Source: Streptomyces djakartensis (GTDB lineage: Bacteria; Actinomycetota; Actinomycetes; Streptomycetales; Streptomycetaceae). From it: a stretch of DNA of 64,000 nt. Under the pieces are notes generated by a model. It had not been told where the DNA came from and made no database searches. It was given only the letters and a program-made list of their open reading frames with translations. A program made the translations under genes and the position numbers. Shown here piece after piece: positions 57,953 to 64,000 of the stretch; position 1 is the stretch's first letter; the number at the start of each line of letters is the position of its first letter. The stretch is from contig NZ_BMWE01000008.1 in NCBI RefSeq assembly GCF_014651075.1, positions 248,001 to 312,000 on the forward strand, in the 5' to 3' direction.

Positions 57953-58666
57953 GTGTCGTACCGGAATCGAACCGCCGCGCTCGCGTCCGCCGCGGCCCTG
58001 GCCGGCTCGGCGGTGTTGATGGCCGCCCCCGTGGCCCGGGCCGAGGTCGTCGACGTCAACTACCAGTGCAAGACCCCGATCGGCGACAAGAGCGCCGTCT
58101 CGCCCATCGACATCAGGAGCGTCAGGAGCGGCGACGGCTACCGGATCACCATGTCCTGGCAGAAGGGCGTCTCCTCCAGCCCGGTCGAACTGGGCAAGGG
58201 CGCGATGACACCGAGCGCCACCGTCGCCCTGGGAGGCGCCGACAGCGGGACCCTGACGGTGACCGGTCCCGCCAACGACGCCGCCATCCCCGCCAACACC
58301 CCGATCAAGGTCAACGACCTGAGCGGGACGTACACGCCGAAGAAGAGCGGAAAGGTGACCTTCACGGCCGGCGTGCTCACCATCAAGGCCCTCGGTACGA
58401 CGACCACCTGCACCCCCACGAACGACCCGGGCCCCTCCCTGACCCTGGACGTCACGGCCGCGAGCGGCGGCGGCACCACCGGCTCCACCCAGGGCGGCGA
58501 ACCGGCCCCGGGTTCCGGCTCCGGCGGCGGCGCCGAACTCCCGCGAACCGGCCCCGGCGACTCGGCCGTCGCCCTCGGCACACTCGGCGGCACGGTCCTG
58601 CTCGCGGGCGCGGCGGGCGTGCTGTGGCTGACACGGCGTCAACGGGGCGCGGGGGACACCCCCTGA
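57953..58666 (+). CDS. Secreted surface protein with LPxTG-like tail
   Basis: A 237-aa protein. Signal peptide to about residue 30 (GSAVLMAAPVARAE). The mature part has a beta-rich middle and a Gly/Ser linker. The tail is LPRTGPGDSAVALG, a hydrophobic helix (GGTVLLAGAAGVLWL) and a basic end (TRRQRG): a sortase sorting signal. Streptomyces sortases mainly use LAxTG, so LPRTG is less usual here. GTG 57953 after AGGAAGGGGAG. Function unknown. Confidence 0.85.
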   Translation: MSYRNRTAALASAAALAGSAVLMAAPVARAEVVDVNYQCKTPIGDKSAVSPIDIRSVRSGDGYRITMSWQKGVSSSPVELGKGAMTPSATVALGGADSGTLTVTGPANDAAIPANTPIKVNDLSGTYTPKKSGKVTFTAGVLTIKALGTTTTCTPTNDPGPSLTLDVTAASGGGTTGSTQGGEPAPGSGSGGGAELPRTGPGDSAVALGTLGGTVLLAGAAGVLWLTRRQRGAGDTP

Positions 58667-59043
58667 GTCCGGTCCGGGAGCGGCCACCGGCGAATGCCGA
58701 AGCCGTCCGGCGATACGCCCGCCCCGAGGGCGACTGCCGGAGTCGCTGATGTCATGGGCGCTCCCGGTGGGTCACTCGTGCCGCTGGGGTTCGAACCGCC
58801 GGCCGGGGCGGCCGGTGCGGTAGGCGCGAGCGGCCGCGCCGAGCGCTCGCCATGGGCGCCCCGACGACCGCTGACCCGCAGACCTGTTGACGCACAGACC
58901 CGCTGACCCATAGACCCGCGAACCCGTGACCCGTGCCCCGCGAACCCGCTGACGTCGTTCGCCCGCTGCCCGGAGGGCGCCCGGCCCGCAGACGCGATTC
59001 GCAGGCGCGATCCGCACGTTCGCCCCGACCGCTGGAGCAGCCG
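58667..59043. other. Gene-free gap with short repeats
   Basis: A 377-base gap holding no credible gene. From 58868 to 58952 the motif GACCCGC/GACCCGT recurs several times in near-regular spacing (ACCCGCAGACCTGTTGACGC and related). No promoter could be assigned. Confidence 0.5.
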
Positions 59044-60072
59044 ATGCCCTGCGCAGCCCGTGTGTCCCACCTGTCGCTGCCGATCCTGCTGGCGGTTCTG
59101 CTGGGTCTCGCCGGGGCCGGGGCCAGAGCCTGGGCCGCCCAGGGCACGGACCGGCCCGTCGTGGAGGTGTCCAAGGCGCAGGCAGGGACGGGCGGTTCGG
59201 TCACCGTCACCGGCAGCGGCTGGCGGCCGCGAACCCTGCTGACGCTGCTGGTCTGCGGACAGGCCGAACCGTCCCGGGGCGTGACCGGCGGCACCAACTC
59301 CTGCGCCAACGCCGACGGCCGGGCCGTGACCGCCGACGCCGAGGGGCGCTTTCGCCGCGAACTGCCCGTCGTGGAACCGCCCGTGCCGTGCCCCTGCGTG
59401 GTGCACGTGGAGACGGTGACGGGCGCCGAGGTCGAAGCCGACACGGCCTTCCAGGTCGCCGGGCACGCGGTGGAGCCGCTGCCCGCGGACCGGGCGGGCG
59501 GTCGGCTGTCCCTGCTGGAGGACACCCGGCTGCGCGGCGCGGACGGGCTGCTGACCTGGTTCGGTTCACCGCCCACCAGGACCCTCGTGGTCACCGTCGG
59601 CAACGTCGGGACGTCCCCCGTGAAGGACCCCGTCTTCCAGGTCGGAGCCTCCCACGGGGTGTTCGCCCCGCAGTGGCAGGACCAGCGGTGGCGCGGCACG
59701 ATCCGGCCCGGCGCGAAGGCGCGGATCGAGCTTCCCGTGGAGCTCGCGGGCGGGGCGCACGGCGACTACACCGTGTCCCTGAAGTACGGCGGCAAGGTGC
59801 TCGCCGAGCATCCGTGGGGCGTGGGCCGCCCCTGGGGCGTGACCCTGTTCTGGGGCCTCGTGCTGCTGGTCGTACCGGCGGCGCTGTTCCGCGCCGGCCT
59901 GGCCGTCGTGGATCACGTACGGCCTCGCCACCCCGGTCACGCGGCCCGCCGGCCCCGCCGCCCGCGACGGCCCGCCGCCCCGCGCAGGCCACCGGCCTCA
60001 CCCGGGTCCTCCGCCCCCTCCGCGCCCTGGATCCCCTCCGACGCCGGCCCGCCCGGACCGAGGAGGACATGA
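59044..60072 (+). CDS. Secreted/anchored surface protein, beta-rich
   Basis: A 342-aa protein. N-terminal signal peptide (about 1-33, LPILLAVLLGLAGAGARAWA). The mature part has Ig- or neocarzinostatin-like beta segments (VEVSKAQAGTGGSVTVTGSGW, paired Cys in VCGQ...NSCAN and PCPC). A C-terminal hydrophobic segment (about 285-305: LFWGLVLLVVPAALFRAGLAVV) and a basic, Pro-rich cytoplasmic tail follow; no LPxTG is present. Family not identified. Confidence 0.78.
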   Translation: MPCAARVSHLSLPILLAVLLGLAGAGARAWAAQGTDRPVVEVSKAQAGTGGSVTVTGSGWRPRTLLTLLVCGQAEPSRGVTGGTNSCANADGRAVTADAEGRFRRELPVVEPPVPCPCVVHVETVTGAEVEADTAFQVAGHAVEPLPADRAGGRLSLLEDTRLRGADGLLTWFGSPPTRTLVVTVGNVGTSPVKDPVFQVGASHGVFAPQWQDQRWRGTIRPGAKARIELPVELAGGAHGDYTVSLKYGGKVLAEHPWGVGRPWGVTLFWGLVLLVVPAALFRAGLAVVDHVRPRHPGHAARRPRRPRRPAAPRRPPASPGSSAPSAPWIPSDAGPPGPRRT

Positions 60073-60076
60073 GAAA

Positions 60077-60110
60077 GGGCCGCCGCACCACGGGAGTGCG
60101 ACGGCCCGTT
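60077..60110. terminator. Terminator between convergent genes
   Basis: GGGCCGCCGCAC (60077-60088) and GTGCGACGGCCC (60096-60107) pair with one mismatch, with GTT after. It lies between the stop of the surface protein gene and the stop of the POT gene. Confidence 0.75.
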
Positions 60111-60132
60111 CCTCAGGGTCCGGTGAGGACGG

Positions 60133-61638
60133 TCAGCGGACGTCGCCCATCATCGCCCTGACCTTCTTGCGGTACATGAACACCGCGAAACCGGCGACCA
60201 CGGCCAGCGCCGCCTCGATCGCCACGAAGCCCATCCGGTCCAGGTTGATCCCGCCGACGGCCGGGTTGGACAGCAGCGCGGTGACGGAGTCGCCCGCAGT
60301 GACCGCGAGGAACCAGACGCCCATCATCTGCGAGGCGTACTTCACCGGCGCCATCTTCGTCGTCACGGACAGACCCACCGGCGACAGCGTCAGCTCACCG
60401 ACGGTCTGCGCGAAGTAGATCGCGACCAGCCACATCGCCGCGGCCTTGTGACCGCCCTCCGCGATCGACAGCGGAGCGAGGAAGAGGAAGAAGGACGCAC
60501 CCACGAGCACCAGACCGGAGGCGAACTTCACGATCGTGCTCGGCTCCTTGCCCCGCCGGTTCAGCCACAGCCACAGCCAGGCGAAGACCGGCGCCAGGGC
60601 CATGATCATGACCGGGTTGACCGACTGGTACCAGGAGACCGGGAACTCCCAGCCGAGGATCGAGTTGTCGGCGCTCTTCTCGGCGAACAGCGACAGGGTC
60701 GAGCCGCCCTGGTCGTAGATCATCCAGAAGACGGCGGCGGCGACGAAGAACCAGATGTACGCGGACACCTTCGACCGCTCGCCGGAGTCCAGGTCCTTGT
60801 CCCGCATGATCCGGGAGATGACCAGGATCGGCACGATCAGCCCGAGGAGCGTGAGCGGGATCAGCACCCAGTTCAGGGTGTAGTGGCCGGTGCCGCCGAC
60901 GACGCCGTAGAACACCACGGCCACGGCCAGCCAGATGAGGCCCTTGCGCAGGGTGGACGCCTTCTCGGCGGGCGACAGGGGAGTGGGGACCTCGCTGCTC
61001 CGCGCACTCAGGTGCCGGCCGCCGAGGAGGAACTGCACCAGACCGAGCGCCATGCCGAGCGCGGCCAGCGCGAAGCCGAAGTGCCAGTCGACGTTCTCGC
61101 CGACGGTGCCGATGACCAGCGGCGCGACGAAGGCACCCAGGTTGATGCCGATGTAGAAGACCGTGAAGCCGCCGTCCCGGCGCGGGTCCTCGGGACCGTC
61201 GTAGAGGTGGCCGACCATCGTGGAGATGTTGGCCTTCAGCAGGCCGGAGCCGATCGCGACGAGTCCCAGGCCGGTGTAGAAGCTCGCGGCGGCGGGCAGC
61301 GCGAGGCACAGGTGGCCGAGCATGATGACCAGGCCCGCGACGGCGACCGTCTTGCGGGGGCCGAGCACGCGGTCGGCGAACCAGCCGCCGGGCAGGGTGA
61401 GCAGGTACACGAGCGACAGGTACACGGAGTAGATCGCCGTCGCCGTGCCCGCGCTCAGGTTCATGCCACCCGGGGCCACCAGGTACAGCGGAAGCAGGGC
61501 CCTCATGCCGTAGTAGGAGAACCGCTCCCACATCTCGGTCATGAACAGAGTGGCCAGTCCTCGGGGGTGGCCGAAGAAGGTCTTCTCGGACCCGGGGGTG
61601 CCCGGGCGGGCCGAGTCCTTCGTCAGGCTGGACGCCAT
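60133..61638 (-). CDS. POT/PTR family peptide:proton symporter
   Basis: A 501-aa MFS-fold transporter for di- and tripeptides with 14 predicted spans. Family motifs: ERFSYYGMRALLPLYLV in TM1 (ExxER-like region), the loop GGWFADRVLGPRKTV, and FYIGINLGAFVAPLVIGTVGE (FYxxINxGS-like). The pattern QTVGELTLSPVGLSVTTKMAP is also conserved. ATG 61638 has AAGGAAC upstream. An attenuator-like hairpin lies in its leader. Confidence 0.95.
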   Translation of the reverse strand: MASSLTKDSARPGTPGSEKTFFGHPRGLATLFMTEMWERFSYYGMRALLPLYLVAPGGMNLSAGTATAIYSVYLSLVYLLTLPGGWFADRVLGPRKTVAVAGLVIMLGHLCLALPAAASFYTGLGLVAIGSGLLKANISTMVGHLYDGPEDPRRDGGFTVFYIGINLGAFVAPLVIGTVGENVDWHFGFALAALGMALGLVQFLLGGRHLSARSSEVPTPLSPAEKASTLRKGLIWLAVAVVFYGVVGGTGHYTLNWVLIPLTLLGLIVPILVISRIMRDKDLDSGERSKVSAYIWFFVAAAVFWMIYDQGGSTLSLFAEKSADNSILGWEFPVSWYQSVNPVMIMALAPVFAWLWLWLNRRGKEPSTIVKFASGLVLVGASFFLFLAPLSIAEGGHKAAAMWLVAIYFAQTVGELTLSPVGLSVTTKMAPVKYASQMMGVWFLAVTAGDSVTALLSNPAVGGINLDRMGFVAIEAALAVVAGFAVFMYRKKVRAMMGDVR

Positions 61639-61862
61639 GGTCGTTCCTTGCTGGTCGGGACGCGCCACCGCGACAGCGGTGAGGCGCCCGGTGGGGGGCC
61701 GGCTCCGGTGCGTGCGGCCGTCCGCCCGACGCCTACGGGGTCCGCTCCGGGGCACGGAGCGGTGGGCGGTCGCCACCGGGATTCCTCTACGCGCGTCGCC
61801 GCGCGATGAGGCCCGGTCACAGGTCGTTTTGGGTCGCGGCTGGCGGGGAAACCAGCCCGCAC

Positions 61863-61900
61863 ACAAAAGAGACCCTCGGGGCAAAGAGCCTCCGAAGGTC
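61863..61900 (-). other. Terminator-like hairpin in the POT leader
   Basis: On the minus strand, GACCTTCGG (61900-61892) pairs with CCGAGGGTC (61879-61871) through 9 pairs including a G-U, with a 12-base loop, and TCTTTTGT follows. It lies 225 bases before the POT start, between a likely promoter and the gene, which is typical of an attenuator. The 512-base gap 61639-62150 has no gene. Confidence 0.5.
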
Positions 61901-62137
61901 GCCGTGGTGCTAACAGGCGTTGATTCACCATACGGCAGGACACGGACGGATATGAAACGACCTGAGACACGAATCACAGGTCACCGGGGAACCATACGCC
62001 CCCTTTCCATGGTCCTTACCGGACTGGCATCGCAAAGGCAGAGGTCAGTTCGCCTTCCCGCCGGAGGTGAGAAGCGGGTATGCCGCTGGTAAGAATCAAG
62101 GCTTCCGGTCACACCCCAGCTCAGGGCCGTGCAGGTC

Positions 62138-62143
62138 TACCAT
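62138..62143 (+). promoter_or_regulatory. -10 element of the two-component operon
   Basis: TACCAT ends 7 bases before the ATG at 62151, and no ribosome-binding site intervenes. The transcript is therefore probably leaderless, starting at or near the A of ATG. Confidence 0.55.
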
Positions 62144-62150
62144 CACTGGC

Positions 62151-62828
62151 ATGACCCGTGTACTGCTCGCCGAGGACGACGCGTCCATCTCGGAGCCGCT
62201 GGCCCGTGCTCTGCGCCGGGAGGGCTACGAGGTCGAGGTGCGTGAGGACGGCCCCGCCGCTCTCGACGCCGGAATGCAGGGCGGCGTCGACCTGGTCGTG
62301 CTCGACCTGGGTCTGCCCGGCATGGACGGCCTGGAGGTGGCCCGCCGGCTGCGCGGCGAAGGCCACAGCATCCCGATCCTCATCCTGACCGCGCGCGCCG
62401 ACGAGGTGGACACCGTCGTCGGGCTCGACGCGGGCGCCGACGACTACGTCACCAAGCCCTTCCGCCTCGCCGAGCTGCTGGCGCGGGTCCGGGCCCTGCT
62501 GCGGCGCGGTGCCGCCGAGCCCCAGCAGCCGCCCGCCACGCACGGCGTGCGCATCGACGTCGAGTCGCACCGCGCCTGGATGGGCGAGGAGGAGCTGCAG
62601 CTCACCGCCAAGGAGTTCGACCTGCTGCGCGTCCTGGTGCGCGACGCGGGCCGGGTCGTCACCCGCGACCAGCTGATGCGCGAGGTCTGGGACACCACCT
62701 GGTGGTCGTCGACCAAGACCCTCGACATGCACATCTCCTGGCTGCGCAAGAAGCTGGGCGACGACGCGGCCAACCCCCGCTACATCGCCACCGTGCGCGG
62801 TGTGGGCTTCCGCTTCGAGAAGAGCTGA
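62151..62828 (+). CDS. OmpR/PhoB-type response regulator
   Basis: A 225-aa regulator. Receiver domain with acidic pocket AEDD (7-10), phosphorylation site D52 in VVLDLGLPG and Lys in the VTKPF motif (near 102). The winged helix (about 125-220) contains LTAKEFDLLRVLVRDAGRVVTRDQL and KTLDMHISWLRKKLGDD. It activates or represses genes after phosphorylation by the histidine kinase next to it; the signal is unknown. ATG 62151. Confidence 0.97.
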   Translation: MTRVLLAEDDASISEPLARALRREGYEVEVREDGPAALDAGMQGGVDLVVLDLGLPGMDGLEVARRLRGEGHSIPILILTARADEVDTVVGLDAGADDYVTKPFRLAELLARVRALLRRGAAEPQQPPATHGVRIDVESHRAWMGEEELQLTAKEFDLLRVLVRDAGRVVTRDQLMREVWDTTWWSSTKTLDMHISWLRKKLGDDAANPRYIATVRGVGFRFEKS

Positions 62829-62864
62829 GCGGCGGGGCAGGTACGGACAACCGGGTAACAGGAC

Positions 62865-64000
62865 ATGCGCCGCCGTCTGATCCAGTCCACGCTCTCCGTG
62901 GTGCTCGTCGTGATCGCCGTCTTCGGCGTCTCCCTGGTCATCGTCGAGACCAGGACGATCAGCCACAGCGCCCAGGAGCGGGTGGAGTCCGAGGCGGTCC
63001 GGCTGGCCAGCATCGTCGACAGCCGGCTCTTCGGGGAGCAGCAGGTCGACGCGGAGATGCTGCGCGACCAGGTCACGCAGGACCGCTACTACGCGGTGAT
63101 CCGTCTCCCGGGCGAGGCACCCATCGAGGTGGGCACCAAGCCGGACGGTGACGTCATCACCGCGACCGAGTCCGGCGAGGAGGGCGAGACGGTCACGGTC
63201 CAGGAGCCGCGCTCCTCCGTGACCCGCGAGGTCGGCCGTACGCTGCTGATCATCGCCCTGGTGGCGCTGCTGGCGGTGGTGGCCGCCGTGCTGCTGGCGG
63301 TCCGCCAGGCGAACCGGCTGGCGTCGCCGCTGACCGACCTGGCGGAAACGGCCGAGCGGCTCGGCTCGGGCGATCCGCGCCCGAGGCACAAGCGGTACGG
63401 CGTGCCCGAGCTGGACCGGGTGGCGGACGTGCTGGACGGCTCCGCCGAGCGCATCGCGCGCATGCTGACCGCGGAGCGCCGCCTCGCCGCGGACGCCTCC
63501 CACCAGCTGCGGACCCCGCTGACGGCCCTGTCGATGCGGCTGGAGGAGATCACCCTCACCGGCGACCTGGACACGGTGAAGGAGGAGGCGACGATCGCGC
63601 TGACGCAGGTCGAGCGCCTCACGGACGTCGTGGAGCGGCTCCTCACCAACTCCCGTGATCCGCGCACCGGCTCCGCCGTCACCTTCGACCTCGACGAGGT
63701 CATCCAGCAGCAGCTCGCCGAGTGGCGCCCCGCCTACCGCAGCGCGGGCCGGGCGATCGTCAGCTCCGGCAAACGCCACCTCCAGGCGGTCGGCACACCC
63801 GGGGCGGTCGCGCAGGTCCTGGCGGCGCTGATCGAGAACTCCCTGATGCACGGCGGCGGCACGGTCGCGCTGCGTACCCGCGTCACCGGCAACCAGGCCG
63901 TCATCGAGGTCACGGACGAGGGCCCCGGCGTCCCGGCCGACCTCGGGGCACGCATCTTCGAGCGGGCGATCAGCGGCCGCAACTCCACGGGCATCGGCCT
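62865..64000 (+). CDS. Sensor histidine kinase (3' end missing)
   Basis: Partial (378 codons, running off the right edge). Two transmembrane segments (about residues 8-28 and 125-147) flank an extracellular region of about 95 residues. HAMP-like linker (NRLASPLTDLAETAERLGSG) follows, then the H box ADASHQLRTPLTALSM with His near 213, N box AALIENSLMHGGG and G1 VTDEGPGVP. The G2 block is partly in view. ATG 62865, 37 bases after the regulator stop; weak RBS. Partner of the response regulator. Confidence 0.95.
   Translation, partial: MRRRLIQSTLSVVLVVIAVFGVSLVIVETRTISHSAQERVESEAVRLASIVDSRLFGEQQVDAEMLRDQVTQDRYYAVIRLPGEAPIEVGTKPDGDVITATESGEEGETVTVQEPRSSVTREVGRTLLIIALVALLAVVAAVLLAVRQANRLASPLTDLAETAERLGSGDPRPRHKRYGVPELDRVADVLDGSAERIARMLTAERRLAADASHQLRTPLTALSMRLEEITLTGDLDTVKEEATIALTQVERLTDVVERLLTNSRDPRTGSAVTFDLDEVIQQQLAEWRPAYRSAGRAIVSSGKRHLQAVGTPGAVAQVLAALIENSLMHGGGTVALRTRVTGNQAVIEVTDEGPGVPADLGARIFERAISGRNSTGIG

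Noticed and set aside
57342..58059. Long frames across the 38-bp repeat
   Set aside because: They occur on both strands and consist only of repeated Arg/Gly/Pro-rich sequence; the unit is not a multiple of three, so this is the repeat and not a gene.
61541..62092. Plus-strand frame across the POT leader
   Set aside because: It overlaps the POT coding start antisense and shows no family-like sequence; the region is better explained as a divergent leader.
1..64000. CRISPR arrays, insertion sequences, prophage genes or rRNA
   Set aside because: No spaced direct-repeat array, transposase or phage structural motif was seen; the only arrays are the 7-bp and 38-bp tandem repeats.

Overview
This window is Streptomyces chromosome. 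The base composition is very GC-rich, many genes start with GTG or TTG, and coupled genes overlap by ATGA or GTGA. The gene set is typical of the genus: paired Rpf/LysM proteins, a CYP107U1-like P450, a bldA-type tRNA-Leu(UAA), a SigI-type stress sigma factor with partner-switch genes, and hut genes. From memory, the order resembles the core region of S. coelicolor running from mfd down through rpfC/rpfA, eno, ndh, bldA, pobA, hutU/hutI and sigI. No prophage, CRISPR array, insertion sequence or rRNA operon was seen.

Layout. 1-5.4 kb: the C-terminal 90% of Mfd, then a short-chain dehydrogenase/MerR pair and a TetR regulator divergent from a SalK/SCO6745-type protein. 6.4-13.8 kb: a small antitoxin-like protein, an HNH-nuclease lipoprotein, a frameshifted acetyltransferase, a membrane protein translationally coupled to a TPR-containing Ser/Thr kinase, a SurA-like lipoprotein, MazG and a P450. 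14-21.5 kb: rpfC, a c-di-AMP (ydaO-type) riboswitch and rpfA, eno, a DivIC-like protein, a DUF501 protein, a Ppx/GppA phosphatase, and an NADH dehydrogenase with a Rex-type operator in its leader. 22-29.8 kb: a cyclopropane-fatty-acid synthase-like methyltransferase, an ABC exporter of the FtsX type, bldA, pobA and a Bax1/YccA-type protein. 30-35.6 kb: small hypotheticals, a thiolase, an SGNH hydrolase and cystathionine beta-synthase. 36-45 kb: a flotillin/NfeD pair, NhaA, a second cation/proton antiporter, an alanine/Na+ symporter and a PucR regulator. 45.8-54.4 kb: an RpiR regulator, a PLP decarboxylase, and the histidine-utilisation genes hutU, an M20 amidohydrolase, hutF and hutI. 54.5-57.3 kb: SigI with an anti-anti-sigma and an anti-sigma factor. 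58-64 kb: two cell-surface proteins, a POT peptide transporter, and an OmpR-type two-component system whose kinase runs off the right edge.

How the genes work together. hutU, the M20 enzyme and hutF overlap by four bases each, and hutI follows 77 bp later. Together they would take urocanate to formylglutamate and then glutamate plus formate, the deiminase branch of histidine use. A 22-bp sequence shared between the promoter of the RpiR gene and the hut/decarboxylase intergenic region suggests that RpiR controls both. bldA supplies the only tRNA that reads UUA, yet I saw no in-frame TTA codon in the genes here. Resuscitation, cell division and respiration genes (rpf, divIC, ndh) lie close together, each with its own signal-responsive RNA or operator.

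The intergenic regions hold most of the less ordinary material: the riboswitch, the Rex site, two unrelated minisatellites (7 bp and 38 bp), a dispersed REP-like repeat found twice between convergent genes, a terminator-like hairpin in the peptide transporter leader, and several perfect palindromes. All assignments come from reading the sequence. No database search was run.
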